Counted from the first letter of the stretch, positions 43,860 through 57,030 are shown. The stretch: 64,000 nucleotides of DNA from Saururus chinensis (GCA_035235625.1 CP141145.1:36560668-36624667), one strand, 5' to 3'. Notes: generated by a model from the sequence alone, not told the origin. Made by a program: numbers and translations.

Positions 43860-45717
43860 CTAAGGTAGTCTTACTTGCTCTTCCTAATTAATCATTTAGC
43901 ACCATAAAGATTGATTTTTCTAACTCTAATTTCTTCATCTTCTTTTCATAAACTTGGTAGAATAACTTAGGGGTCACATGAGCAGTGTTCTTTTTTTTAT
44001 TCTTCATTGACTTAAGTTTGAAAGGATGATTCTGTGGGTACTCATTTCTAGTATGGGAATCATTATGGCATTGACGCACACACCTACAATACTATAACAT
44101 ATCCTCACTTCTTTCTTTTTTGACCTAAGTAGGTTGGGCACTATCTTAGACTATTTGTTACTCTATTTAGCCTTTACAAAGATAGTAGGTTTTACTAAGA
44201 AAGTAGTCAAGTAATTCTTAAAACCTAAACCCATCTTGTTAGTTTGACCAATGCTCAACATGGTTTTCAACTTCTTCTTCCTACTCTTAAATTCATATAA
44301 TTTCTCTTTGGAAGAAATAAGTTTTCTATTAAGAATAATAAATTTCTCTTTCTCATTTTCAAAGTCTTTCTTAAGTTCACTCACTTCTCTCTAAAGTTTA
44401 ATGTTCAACTCCACTAACCTATTTGTCTCTTGAGAATACAAGACTAACTCATTATCTTTCATTTTTAATTCTATCTCAAGGTTTTTGGTCTTCTTAGTCA
44501 AAATTAAGAATTATTGGAGGAAGCCATTGTACTCATTAGAATCAAAATCAGACTCTGAGTTTTCTTCATGAGAAGTAGACTCATAGGCTCTTCTTCATAA
44601 CTATCTTCCTTTACACTTACATGAAAGACAATATAGTCACACATCTCATTTTTATTAGAAGAACTCTCATCAAAGTTGGTTGAAGAACCTTGCCCTTTCT
44701 CTTGTTATCAAATCTCTTTGATTTCTTACGCTTGTCATAAGAAGAATTATCAAAATTATTGTCAAGACAATCAACAACAAAATGACATAACTTACCATAT
44801 TAAAAACACTTCATATTCTTCTTGTCTTGTTTGTTTTGCCTCTCATCTTTCCTATCCCTTTTTCTCTTTCCTAAATTTTGACCCTTATTCCCAAACCTAA
44901 AGTTATGAAATTTCATAAATTCCTTGAAGTTTTCGGCTAACAAGAGAATTAATTCATCATCATCCTCAAATTATTCATATTCCCTTAAGGTGTTCAAAGT
45001 TTTATTCTTTTTGGAAGTTCTCTTAGATGTTTTAAGGGCTATTTATTTTTCTTTGGTTTTTTAAATAATTTTTTTTTATTTTCATAAGATTTTTCTTGCA
45101 TATCAAAGGTTCTAAGGTTCCTAACAAGATCCTCAATGTCTAAGGTATCTATTTTTTTTAGATTTATTGATTACTACCACCTTAATTTTAAATTTGGAGG
45201 AAAATGACCTTAACAATTTTCTCACAACTAGGTAGTCAAAAATGAGCTCCCCTAATTGATTACATGTGTTGACTATGTTCGATGCCTTAGCATAATATTC
45301 AGAAATTGTTTCATCTTCACGCATTATCATATTTTCAAATTTAAGGGTAAACATATGTAACCTAGATAGTTTGACAGCATCGGTTCCCTCATTATACTTC
45401 ACAAGTTTTTCTTATACAACCATAGCATATATGAAATTTGATATTAACCCAGGTTATGACTTTCCTACGATATTAAACAACGCAATAAGGGCCTTCATAT
45501 TTAAATTTGCAAATTTTGTTTCATTTTCATCCCATTCACTCTCGTCTTTTGAGATTGAATTTTCATCTTTGTTTTTGGCCATTTGAGGATTCCAACCTTT
45601 AATCACTGCTTTCCAAACATTGTCATCAAGCACTTGAATAAAAATTTTCATCCTATTCTTCCGATATGAAAAGTTTTGACCATTAAATAATGATGGACGA
45701 TTCATAAGATTACCCAA
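43860..45717 (-). pseudogene. Decayed Ty1-copia gag (UBN2 type)
   Basis: From 45717 on the minus strand: a short N-terminus, then PSLFNGQNFSYRKNRMKIFI and DDNVWKAVIKGW, the start of copia UBN2-type Gag. After stops it continues at 45402 with FENMIMREDETISEYYAKAS and VRKLLRSFSSKF. Further on lie a broken zinc knuckle (GKLCHFVVDCLD near 44770) and a Lys/Glu-rich coiled-coil segment (44163-44384) typical of such gag tails. Stops and frameshifts are frequent and no protease, integrase or RT was found downstream. Confidence 0.8.
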
Positions 45718-45989
45718 ATCTCCACGTTTATTTATTGAATTATTTGATGCAACGATTAAAATTAAACAAACTTAAACTACTCAAGCAACAAATTTTAAGT
45801 ACTCAAAGCAAGGAGAAATATAAGAGTAAGCAAATTAACAAACTCAAGCACACAAATCAACAAGTTTAGCAAGTAGTTATGAGATAAAAACAAATAAACT
45901 AACATAATTAAAAGATCAAACCTTAGCACAAGATATGTAAAATTAGAAATCAAAATCTAGGAAGATTAAGCAAACTTATAATGCACTAG

Positions 45990-46560
45990 CATTGACAGTA
46001 ATTCACCATGAGCAATTTCTTCTAACTATTTGTAAATTCTCTAGGAAAACAATGGGTAAAGGATTATCATTTTTTCTCCAATATTTTTTAGGCTCTTCTT
46101 TCTTCAATTTCGTCATAACTTAGCCTTTATATAAGTCTCTAAGTCGAATTGACTCTTTGATTTCAACTAGGAAATCAAGATAACTTTTTTGGAATGGCTT
46201 TGTTAGGGAAACTAAAACTTTTAGCGATCAATTATTTCAAACAGCGATCGATCATTCATTATTTTCTTAGGGCATGACTCTTTGGTCGATCAATCTATCA
46301 ACGAAGTGATTGATCGATAAACTTTTAGCTTCTTTTTACAAATAGCTAATTCAAGTTCCGATCGATTATTTTCTCCTATGTATTGTCTAGCGATCGATTG
46401 ATGGCACTATTCAAAGATAGTTTTACCCTTTTTACCCTAAATCCATTTGAAACATCCAAAATCACTTATGAACTTCTCCAAGTGACTTTTGTATGAAAAT
46501 GTGTACTTAATAAACCTCTTAACCACTTACCTTCTTTAGTCTTTAGTCTTGACTTGTCCA
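45990..46560 (-). repeat. Copia LTR fragment, minus orientation
   Basis: Its reverse complement resembles the LTR at 47118-48235: GATCGATCAATC-type words, GATTTCCTAGTTG and GAGACTTATATAAAGG against GATTTCTAGTTGG and GAGACTTAGGAGCTATAAAA. It lies upstream of the minus-strand gag, as a 5' LTR should. Its outer end is not defined. Confidence 0.6.
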
Positions 46561-46729
46561 AGTGACTTTTGTATAAGAACACATCAACTGTTATTGTTCA
46601 AGTTTATTAATTCTAAACCTGACTCGACCACAACTACATTTATTTAGATTTCTAAGACTAATTTCATACTTAAGGTTTTTGACAATCGAAATTAGCCAAT
46701 TAACGTTAAATATGACACATATATTCTTA

Positions 46730-47117
46730 CAAAAAAGGGGGAGAAATTTGGGTTGCTGAAACCCTAAATCTTGAGGGTAGAGAGCTAACAAAGAGCTTCA
46801 TAAAGACGATCTAAGTTGAATTGATAAAAAGGAAAAATTCTTGACTCGGTTACGAGTTGATTAATATTTTGCCTACTTGAACATTTAAATTTTGTGTTTA
46901 CTTGTTTCTTAGAACAATATTATGAGGGTATTTCTAGTTTGTGATATGTAGGTTGAAAACCACACCACAATAGGATTTGGAATAATAGATTAAGGGGGAG
47001 AGTCATTGTCATTGTTGGATAATCTTTCTAATCTGATTATTCACTATGAAGTTCTAATTTTTATTTTCTAAATCATAAGTTGTAGTGTTTTGTTATGAAA
47101 TAGCTGAAGGGGAAGAT
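46730..47117 (+). repeat. Copia 3' untranslated region with polypurine tracts
   Basis: Homologous to 62998-63393: AAAAAGGGGGAGAAATTTGG at the start and GAAGGGGAAGAT just before the LTR. It belongs to a plus-oriented copia element whose coding part is missing here. Confidence 0.65.
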
Positions 47118-48235
47118 TGTAAGAACATAATTGTCATTATGTTATGTATTGACTTATTTTTGTTATCAAAATAATGTCATTGATGTTTAATTTAAAGTCA
47201 GTGAGAGTTGGAGGTTTTTATATTGAAAAATAAAAAATATGGTCAGAATGATCGATTGATAGATTGTCAATCGATAAATTATGAACTATAGCAAAATCTC
47301 TGAAATATGGAAGATCGATTGATCACTTCTGTAAATGATCGATTGGCACCCGAAAATACCCTTTATTAAACGAAGCTAAGAGTTTATCCATCAATTGTTT
47401 GAATGATAGATCGATCGACGAAAGAGTTAATAGGAACAAGGATCGATTGATTGCTTGTGGAATGATCGATCAATGGAGCACATAGTTGCTTAGTTTAGGC
47501 TTTTCTTGTTTGAATTGGATTTCTAGTTGGAGTCATATTCCTTTTGAGACTTAGGAGCTATAAAAAAGGTTTGGGACTTGATGGAAAAGAGTGAGAAGAC
47601 CTAGAAAAATTAGAGAGTTTGTGTGGAGTTGCTCTAATTGAGTTTTTGAGAGAATTAGTATTCTAGAGTAAGAAAGTGTCTACCTCAATCAAAAGAGTTA
47701 TTAAGGGTGAGATGAGAGAACACAAACACATGTGAGACATGGTGTTTGCTAAAGATTGATGCCGAGAAGATTAGAAAATTCAATCCAAAGAAGAAGATGA
47801 AAGATCTCCATTAATTGAAGAGCATAAGAGGAGAAGAAGATCGAACTAGTGCCGATAAATAACCAAGAAGTGGTTGATTTTGAATTCAAAGTGGTGTAAA
47901 GAACAAGTAGTTTAAAGGGAAAAAATGAGTTTTTGTTCTTTGTAATCAGTAATTTTGTAATCTCATTTTATATAGTTCATAGTTGATTTGGATAATGTCC
48001 CATGGTTTTTTTCTTCTTATAGTTGGGTTTCTACGTAAAAAATTCTTTTGTGTTGCTTGTTAATTTAATTATGAAGTTCTTGTTAGAACAAATTGGAATT
48101 AGGAAAGTTGGTTTGAATAAACTTTATGATTATTTTGTTTAAAAGGGGAAGATAAAACTTGTCACTTAATTTTGAGTTAGAGGCACTTTATTTTTCTTGG
48201 TTTGTCTATGCCACACACATAGTTCACAAATAACA
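47118..48235 (+). repeat. Copia LTR (about 1.1 kb), plus orientation
   Basis: Begins TGTAAGAACATAATTG after a purine tract and appears to end ACAAATAACA. It is homologous to 60225-61095 and 63394-64000. A TATA-like CTATAAAAAAGG lies near 47559. The upstream half holds many GATCGATTGAT-type words. The left neighbour is internal element sequence, so this is a 3' LTR of a truncated copy. 48236-48675 shows nothing more. Confidence 0.7.
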
Positions 48236-48680
48236 GCTACACCAATTTTAACTTGTGTCTCATATAGAAATTTAGCACCTTTGTTCAACAATATTTCAAA
48301 TCGGTTCTCCCATACTCTAATATGTGCTCAATAGTAGTCCTTAGTGAAGAATGAGGAGGTTGAAGAGTTGTTCGGCATTTTGTGGTGGATTTGGGTCAAA
48401 CTCAATTAAAAGATATCGAGTTCTACGATATGGAGCTATAAAACCCACAAAATTGCAAACCCTACATCCATTTATAAATATTTACATGCACTCAAGATAA
48501 TATAACAATATTGAGATAACAAATTACTATCGAACAAAATAAATAAGCAATTATCAATTTTATTACCTTGAAGGACTTTTAATTTCTGACTTTTACTTCG
48601 TGTTGCAATAGTTATCTTTAAAGAAGTAAATTAGTTAGTTGATATATGAGACAAGTTTAGGCTACCCATCAAACCTATTG

Positions 48681-49032
48681 TGTAATAACTCTAAAATTCA
48701 CGGTAAAATTTTTAGTCATTAATAAAGATGATTTTGGAGCTTTTAATATTTTTTTTTAGTTAAAGATTTTTTATATGGTAATATATTATAAGATTATGGT
48801 AGAGCACGAAGAAACGAGCATAATGAGTCGAAAAACGTATGAAACAAAGATCGGGAGTGAAAGATATGACCTCGAAAAGAATATCTTGTGAGCAGGACCT
48901 ACATGTAAAGTATGGACAAACTCAGTCATAAGTGTTTTGGTTTCGTAGGGCTCGTTAATACGAGTCCAACGGTACCAAGAATGCGCAAAACAGAGATCGG
49001 GATAAAAAGATACGAAGGTTTGAAGCTTAATG

Positions 49033-49076
<44 letters not shown>

Positions 49077-50381
49077 AAAACACATGCGCGTGCGGTGCAT
49101 GATGAATGTGCTGAGGCGTGTTTGCACTGCCATTTTTGGCAGAGCCGGAAAAATTGGCAGTGCCATGGGCCATATATAGGGGGAGGGGTGAAATTTGATT
49201 TTCACTACCAATTTCTTATCATTTCCTTGTTTTCTCTACTTCTGAGCCATCCGTTTTAACTTGTTCAAAAACCGTTTCCTACTAAATCGATGGTGTTCTT
49301 CATAGTGAAAGGTTTATTTTCTTAAACCAACCTCTATAAGACCAAGAAAACCTTATCTTCCTTCTCGTTTTCTCCATATCTTATTTATATTGTTTTTGGG
49401 TCATTTCAAGTCCAATTTTACCCGTTCAAAATGCATTCTCTACTAAAGTGATTGTGCTGAATACTGTGGTGGGGTTATTTTTATCATATAAAGACTCTAT
49501 ATTTATAAATTTTATACTTAAGATTAAGGTAGGGCATTTTAAACTCTAAATAACTGCTTTGTTGATCAGAGTCAGTTTCTCTTGAAGTATTTGATTCAAA
49601 TATGAGTATGGTGTTTGTTTAATTGATGAATGGATTTTTGCTTGAAGTATGTGATAATTTTGCTACATGTATCAATGTGAACTGATTTCGTACTCACTAC
49701 TTAGTGTAGTGGTTTCATACACTGTTTTGATGCTCGCCAAGAAAAATAATCGGCTAGTGGCACGCACAGGGTGGAGCATCATGGGGAAACTCCTTCCCTT
49801 AGTGGCCTCCATTGTCCCATGAGCGTGGGGGTAGGCCGTTGGGTATCACAACTTGTAGATTTGATCGGATTTGTGAATTTATTTTGATTTGATTTTGAAG
49901 ATGTTTTGCTTAGCATTTCTTTTATATTTTATACAAACTTACTGAGTTTAAATGTACTCACGTACCCCCAGACTTTGTAGGTGATGCAACGAAAGAAGAA
50001 GTGGACAAAGAAAAGATTTTCAAATAGTTGTGTGATTGCTATGTCAGGAAAATAATGTAATTATATATATGACTGACGTGTAAAGGCACGATGTGCCTGA
50101 ATAATAATATATTTGTATAACTCCTAGCTCTATGTACAATAATCTTTGGTACATGTATTAATCTTACATTATAAACTCTTGTAATTATTTTCTTTTAATA
50201 TTTTTGGTTGGGCTATTACTCTGACATATTCTACAATGAGTATAAGATGATAAGAAAAGAAAAAAAATGTTTGGCCATTTTGCGTTAACGGCCGTCATGT
50301 CCAATTACATGCATACTTATTATGCATGTTAGATATTATTATTATTATTATTATATTATCCAGAAATGGGTGGTTGTTACA
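48681..50381 (+). repeat. Solo gypsy-type LTR with TATTG target duplication
   Basis: Begins TGTAATAACTC, ends GGTTGTTACA, and is flanked by TATTG on both sides (48676-48680, 50382-50386). Length is 1701 bp. It carries the LTR signature ACTGAGTTTAAATGTACTCA near 49936 and shares blocks with the remnant at 1-900. No internal domain remains, so it arose by recombination between two LTRs. A TA microsatellite sits at 49037-49073. Confidence 0.9.
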
Positions 50382-50688
50382 TATTGCCCCTTTAAAGAAG
50401 TAAATTTCAGCCAAGTATTAGCTTTCCCCTGAGACACTTCACTTGGGCTTGACTTGTTTGGCCCCTTCAATTTTTTAAGAACCTTTCCTTAAGATTAGTT
50501 GATGTGTGTTGAGCTAGGATGTAAACATAAAAAAGCAAGAAACTTTGACTCAGATCCTAATTAACATGTTCTAAGATAAGTCACTATAGCTTATAAGATT
50601 TTATCTTAAGCTTCACAAACGATGATTCCAAATAAAAAATGGCTATTTAGCTAAGCCATAATTGCTATTTCATTAGCACCATATTGCA

Positions 50689-50917
50689 GGAAGCGTTTTT
50701 TATGATCCATGCTCACTGTGAGCCTAGCGTAAGGAACGCCTACAACTGTGAGGTGTTCATTTCCAAGATCGACGGCGCACACGGTAGCGAATGTTAGTGT
50801 AAATTATACTTATGCTAATGTGTGCTATCGTGTGTGCCGTCAATCTTGAGAATGAACTCCTAGCAGGTGTTCCTTATGCTTAGCTCATGTTTTTCATGAA
50901 GCATAAAAAATGCTTCC
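50689..50917. mobile_element. Mutator-type MITE with 9-bp target duplication
   Basis: 229 bp, with GGAAGC...GCTTCC ends and arms that pair over about 100 bp (GGAAGCGTTTTTTATG against CATAAAAAATGCTTCC). It is flanked by CATATTGCA on both sides (50680-50688, 50918-50926). A 9-bp duplication and long TIRs fit Mutator-like elements. Confidence 0.85.
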
Positions 50918-51116
50918 CATATTGCAGGGCTTAACCGAAAGGGAACATCTAAACAGAAACTCACGTAAATCAATGCGATAAATATATGAATATACGAATC
51001 AACCAATACCCATTCATGTAATAAACTTTCTACTTCCACACAATATATCCACTAAATATCCTCTTGAACAATAAACAAAATTATCAACTTTCTACCTTGG
51101 TAAAGGAGAAAAACTT

Positions 51117-54100
51117 TGTCATGCCCTAGCGATGCCCGACCCGAGCCGAACCCGGTCCAGGGGCCGGTCAAACGCGCGGGGGCGACGAAGTGACATTGAG
51201 AAATGATCTAGCGGAAGACTTAACCCTAACCACGGGCAATTAACAAAACTACGGAGTATGCACAATCCTTTGAGCAAGAGTAAATAAAAAGGGAAAGAAA
51301 AGAGAGTTGCTTATCACAAAGTAAACAACTAATCTCAAACTCACATGCTTATTTAATTAGCCTACACTGGCTCAAATAAATCTTAAGCAAACATAACTGT
51401 AAAATGTGACATCAATCCAAAATAAAGAACCCTACACAAAGGTTCTAGACATAAGCATAAAACCAAAGAAGATAAGTCACATATCGATCTCCAAGATCAC
51501 ATCCAAGCCATCTCCGACCTTTCCTCAAAGAGGAGATCCTGTCCGTCTACGTGTCGCACCACGCAGCCCCAAATCAAAACACAAGAAAGAGGGGTGAGTT
51601 TAACAAACTCAACAATAGTTTTTAATATCACTATCAACATCGAAAATACGATAGCATAGTAATAAGATCATTCAGATCAAAGATTTACATGGTGCATCAT
51701 TCTCTGATCACACATACACATCACCTAAAACTGCATCATAGTGCATAATACACATAATTTCATTCTCATCATAACCACCTTGCATGAGATGTATCTCTAA
51801 CATACATATTCCCACATGCATAACATCAACATCAACCTGCATGGGTGTATCTCTAACATACATATTCCGCATGCATAACATCAACATCAACCTGCATGAA
51901 TGTATCTCTAACATACATATTCCACATGCATAACATCAACATTAACCTGCATGGATGTATCTCTAACATACATATTCCACATGTATAACATTAACATCAA
52001 CCTGCATGAATGTATCTCTAACATACATATTCCACATGCATCATATCATAATCAACCTGCATGGATGTATCTCTAACATACATATTCCCACATGCATTTA
52101 TCATAACAACCTCCATCAAGGAGTAATCACATGTTGGTGTCACACAGACGGAACATAAACAAGGCCACGAAGGTGTGTCAAGGTCCAAAATTCTACACAA
52201 GAATTCAAGAAAGATCGGGGTTGTCAATCCCTAATGCTGCTCGCCCTGGACGATCCTGGCCAAGGATGTCCCATTTTCACACAGAGAATCTAGAGTAGGG
52301 GTGTTCGCCCAGGGACATCTCCTGCGGAGGGAAGAGCCCGAGTTATCACACAGAGAACCCTATAACACGTAGTAGCGGGGTGCACACGGCATACCACCCT
52401 GGATTCTCAGGGTCCAGATGACACTCATAATAACATCTCACAAATTCACAAGACAAGTACACAACTCGTCCCCACATAATTCCATTTAATTAGACTCAAC
52501 CCGGGGAGTGCACTCGTTCCACATAGGAACTCAATCAAAATATGTCCTTTTGGACCAATCAACTTGCGATTAATCCACGACCGATCAATCCGGCACACAA
52601 TTTCATCACATTACATCCAATCGGTCAAATTCGATTAACCACAATGAAGCCTCAATTGGAAATCCATTTTCATTATGCGTGCAGCATGGTACATACGTGG
52701 GCAAAACATACATTAATCCTAATCTATGATAAGTGCTCTCACCAGCCCCTAATACATCATTCATAATCACAATATCAAGCTTCAACATCATCATTCAACC
52801 CCCACATGTGTGTGTGTAACTAGTAGAAGTATTTCACACAATGCATGTCAACATGCTTGAAATTAAACTCACTACCACACTACACATGTGAATTATCATC
52901 TAAACATGAATTCCAATGGAAATCATAGGAGAAGAAATGTTGAAATCATAACTCAAATCAAAACTCAACCACAAAGGTTAAACACATATAAGATCATGCA
53001 TTTCATCCTTGAGTCATGGCATTCACCAACATTCACATATCAACAAACCACATCTTATCATGACAAATCAGTCCAATAATAGGTTGTAGTTCTACTAAAA
53101 ATATGCTTAACAATGAGGAACCAACCATTCATAATTTCAAGATGACAATTCTAACATCATGCCACAAAATATAAGTCCTTCCACAAATCTCTAAGCATAT
53201 ATCTCAACTCCATAAACTCAATAGTATGCATTTCTAGTAGCATAATATAGCTTAAAACATTCCACATTCATATGAAATTGGCAAGCTAAAGTGGAATCAT
53301 CGAAATGAACATCATATGCACAACATACGATTTTACTGTGCAGCTGTTTGAACGCCCTTTAGGCTGTTCGATCGGTTACACGCAAAAATTTAAAATTCAC
53401 AGTTTGGCCGTTCGAACACCTAGCAGGCCGTTCGATCGGCTGAACTGAAAAATTGTCGTTCCGACAGTGTTGCCGTTCGAATGCCCAGGAGGGCCGTTCG
53501 AACGCCAACAAGGCAGAACTGGTCATCTTCTTCCTTTCGCAAATCCAAACCGAAACACCAAAGATAATACTTCAAATCCACATCTAACACCCTAATCATC
53601 ATCAAAAGTCCTTCATGACTTTCAGAACATCAAACCATATCATAATAAAGCAAAACCCTAAGAAATCGGGATTAAATAATTCAATTTTCTAATCTTACCA
53701 TTAACACTCCAAATCAAGTAATCTCCATTCAAAATAAGCCAAAAATCAAGAATGTTACCATGGATAAACTGAGATTTTCGAAGACCCATTACCTCAGCAC
53801 TTGATTAAGCTCGGATTTAAGAGTCACCCTTCTTGAAATCCTTGAAAACACATTGAGTTTGAATTAGACTCCATTACAAGTTGATTTACCAAAGAAACCC
53901 TTAATTAAATCTTAGATCTAGGGCTTGTTGGTTGTAAAAATCGAATTTTGAAAGCTAGGGTTTGTAGTAAAACACAAATCAGTAACTTTTGAGGTCTAAA
54001 AACAAATTAAAACATGGGGAAAATAGTAGATTTAGAAGAGATTGGGAAGAAAGCTAGGGTTTAATGCTTGATTAGAGTAGGCTTACCTTAATCGGCTTCT

Positions 54101-54608
54101 AATCCGGGCCTAAGTGGGGATTAGGCCAGACCTCCTTCCTTAGCCTATTCCCAAAAATGGAAATGGCTCAGGTTTGCCCTTTTATAGTAAGGGTTGGGGT
54201 ATGCATGGGTAAGTTTTGGGGTGTAAATAGGAAAAGTAGGCTAAAAAAGGGTATTTTACAAATTTAAACACTAATTAAGCCTAATAAAATTCTAAAAATT
54301 TTTGTATGACCTTAAATAGATGTCTAGGTTCATTTGACCCAAAAATTGAATTTTCGACGGTGGGGCCCACAAGGGTCCCGCCAAAACCCTAATTTTTGAA
54401 AAAAATAGTAAAAATTCAGAAAAATTCCAGAAAATCACATTTGATTTAAAATCACTTAAAACCACTAATTTTAAAGTTAATTTTGGTTAAAACCATCTTA
54501 AACACTATTTATTCACGAAATCATTGACTAGATCAGAAAACGCGTAAATCTCACGATAATCAATAATTAAATAAAACCAAAACCGGTTTAGAGATGAGGG
54601 TCCTTACA
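51117..54608 (-). repeat. Second Tekay-type LTR (3.49 kb), solo
   Basis: Homologous over its full length to 16569-20028, starting TGTCATGCCC and ending TCCTTACA. No pol or polypurine tract adjoins it. Flanks do not show a perfect target duplication (AACTT on the left, AAAAC on the right; AAAAC occurs 2 bp further left). Its tandem array is at 51770-52100 and its TTCGAACG-type words at 53340-53510. Confidence 0.88.
51770..52100. repeat. About six tandem copies of a 55-58 bp unit in the second LTR
   Basis: The shared core is ATGTATCTCTAACATACATA. Most units here carry the tail GCATAACATCAACATCAACC, a variant absent from the first LTR's array; the last unit has the other LTR's TCATAATCAACC form. 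Confidence 0.85.
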
Positions 54609-55440
54609 AAAACCATGCAAGAAAACTCATCAAATAACCTTTTTTTACAAACTAATCACAAGTAACCAAATAATCAATCACCAGATTCATCGAAAATATA
54701 GGAAAAATTTATTAAAGCCAGTTATTCAATACAAATTCTCATCAAAATTTCAAAAATTGAATAAAAACAAAACAAAAAAATTATTAGCAAGCAAACTTAT
54801 CAACAATAAGAGAGACGAGCTGGCAGACACTACAACTTAAGTAAAAATCCTTGTGTTGATCTTCGATGCGCAAAGATTAGACTGCCAATGATGAATGCTC
54901 AAAGAGATGATTGGTATATGAGCCCGTAGAGAGAGACACATATGGAAGGTCTTTGAAAAATGGTTGAGACAAGGGAAGCCAGAGAGGAAGAGAATGGCAA
55001 CAAAAGGTGGGGGCAAAGACAATAGTGTGGTTGAAGATGGAGACCGACACTGCTACAACATCTGAAACCGAGAGGGAACAGAAGGGAGATATGGAGGAGG
55101 CGAGCAGTGAATACGGTGGTTGTTAGAAGCGCCTACAAGAGGTGGATGTGGTCAGCTTTATGAGGTGAGGCAACACAGGTAAGGGAGTGAAGCAAAGCAA
55201 ATTGGTGAGGAGAAGAGGTGGAGTGGAGAGAGGCCTATAACATATCATATATGGACAACCACGACACTCAGAAATTTTATATCTAAGGGTGGGGGTCAGG
55301 AAATAAATCCTTGTTTTCCACCCTCGAGGTCAGAAAACAAAAAAAATTAAAATGTTTAATTTTGTCCAGAACCCCTAACAACATACAATATCTTTTCCCA
55401 AGGAAAACCTACTTTCCGCCTGCTTTTTTTAGAACTACTA
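54609..55440. other. Noncoding, no gene recognised
   Basis: AT-rich to 54800, then mixed composition with GA-rich text near 55020-55240. No domain was recognised in its short frames. Confidence 0.35.
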
Positions 55441-55980
55441 ACAGGTATGGCTGCAAAAGGGTCGGGCCCTAACGGGCCAGGGTATGCCTAAGCCTAGCCC
55501 AAAAAAAAAATTGGCCCTGCCCAAGCCCGAATCTAAGGTTAAAAATTTGGCCCAACCCAAAATTTAGACTGGCTCGAGTCAGGCCACAGGCTTTCAGGCC
55601 AAAAGAGAAGTGATATAAATTTGTTTTAACTTTTACAATCTGAGATGATAAATCTATATATTGAGTAAAGAAATAAATATGAGAGAAGTTTAAAAACTAA
55701 GTAATTATATAAAAATTTCATTGTATTCTATTTGATAAATAAAAAATATTATATTCCATTTGGTAGATAAAAATTATTGTATTCTATTTAGTATTACGGG
55801 CCAGGCCGGGCTTTTATTATTTTTTTTCCATGCCCGAGCCCAGCCTAAAAATTAACCAAATTTTAAATTTAAGGCCCGACCCAGCCCGTAATTTATTTTT
55901 TGAGGCCCCAACCAGCTTATTTTCAGTCTGGGCTGGGCCGGGCTTGTGGGCCAGCCATATTATTTGCAGCCATGCTAAAA
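55441..55980. mobile_element. GGCC-rich MITE-like element, hAT style
   Basis: The ends are inverted (ATGGCTGCAAA near 55446 and TTTGCAGCCAT near 55965). The subterminal regions repeat GGGCC, CCGGGC and GCCCGA words, and the middle is AT-rich. No matching 8-bp target duplication was found. Similar word use occurs at 7186-7400 and 24230-24350. Confidence 0.55.
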
Positions 55981-56054
55981 GGCCCATAGCTAAAATAGTG
56001 GTGTCCATCTCCTCTATTTTGTACAACTAGAAAGGATAAAATAAGTAATATTTA

Positions 56055-56160
56055 TGTTAATGTGTTTTAGCATGTGCACCATTGATCTAAAAAATAGACG
56101 CTTCACATTTGTTTCTTACACTTGGCTCATTGTCACCATGGAACATAAAAACGCTTCCCA
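56055..56160. repeat. Diverged relative of the 50689-50917 MITE
   Basis: The right end CATAAAAACGCTTCCCA (near 56145) and the block GGCTCATTGTCACCATGGAA match the right arm of the Mutator-type MITE; the left end is unclear. Confidence 0.45.
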
Positions 56161-56405
56161 AAGGATGATAAGGATTTTCCATCTTTCAATTGCAGCACAT
56201 TGTTTCGCTTGCTTATCAATTACACTTCATAATAATATAAGCAAGAAAAGTAGTACAGCCACAAACTATCACGGTAACTTGTACACCACATACATCGTGT
56301 GATTTATTATAGTAAGATGTACGAAGAGGCATATACTCTCACTCCCTCCATACGTCTGTAGGACACTTATTTTAGGACGGAGGTTCAGCAATTGTACAAA
56401 CACAC

Positions 56406-56945
56406 TCAATAGTGGAGGACAGTGACATTAAACTTGAGGACAGCATTGAAAGGATCAACATAAGCGGTCTCCACAATGGCATACCCTCTTGCGAACCGGA
56501 ATACACCTGTCCCAGATACAATAGACACCTCTCTCTGCTTCTGCACGAACCTATCTGAGCCTTGGATCTCCAAGGTGCTGCCATTGTACTTCTCATTTGT
56601 GAACACAGCTGAAAATAGTAAATGAAGGTCCGAGTTGTCCGTGGCCGAGTTGACATACAGGCCGCGTGCTTCTCCAACTTTGGTCGAGTTCCTCTCAGGG
56701 CCCTCCGTCAGGTCGTCACCAGTCACTACTACAGTGCCATAATAGATCACCCTGGACTTGGTACCATTGATGCCTGCCACAACAGCGGCTGTTGAATTCT
56801 TGCCCGTCTCCCAGTCTTGCATGTAGAACACCATATTCGTCTCCTTCAACTTACGATATTTCGCAGCCTCACTTCCATGAGGAATTGCTACGAGTAGCAG
56901 TAAACAGCAACTCGCCCATGTCGCTGGCACACTGCTGCAAGCCAT
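56406..56945 (-). CDS. Dirigent protein (copy B)
   Basis: A single-exon 179-residue frame with the same signal peptide and dirigent domain as copy A. Differences include a KNSTA stretch in place of KNPTD, which adds an Asn sequon at 50; R for H at 94; Y for F at 97; and YVDPFN in place of YLDALNFN, a two-residue deletion just before the last strand. The core motifs (YYGTVVVTGDD; GTGVFRFARGYA) are unchanged. The frame is intact, so both copies are probably functional. Regulation may be shared because the promoter is duplicated too. Confidence 0.93.
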   Translation of the reverse strand: MACSSVPATWASCCLLLLVAIPHGSEAAKYRKLKETNMVFYMQDWETGKNSTAAVVAGINGTKSRVIYYGTVVVTGDDLTEGPERNSTKVGEARGLYVNSATDNSDLHLLFSAVFTNEKYNGSTLEIQGSDRFVQKQREVSIVSGTGVFRFARGYAIVETAYVDPFNAVLKFNVTVLHY

Positions 56946-57030
56946 TGGGAAGTAATATATGCTTATTTCCTGAAAATACTGTTAGTGGCTTCTTGCATAT
57001 GCAACTCAGGGATCGCCTAAGTATGATGAT

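Noticed and set aside
43888..44079. Small minus-strand frame as a gene
   Set aside because: Lies in decayed copia sequence and shows no domain.
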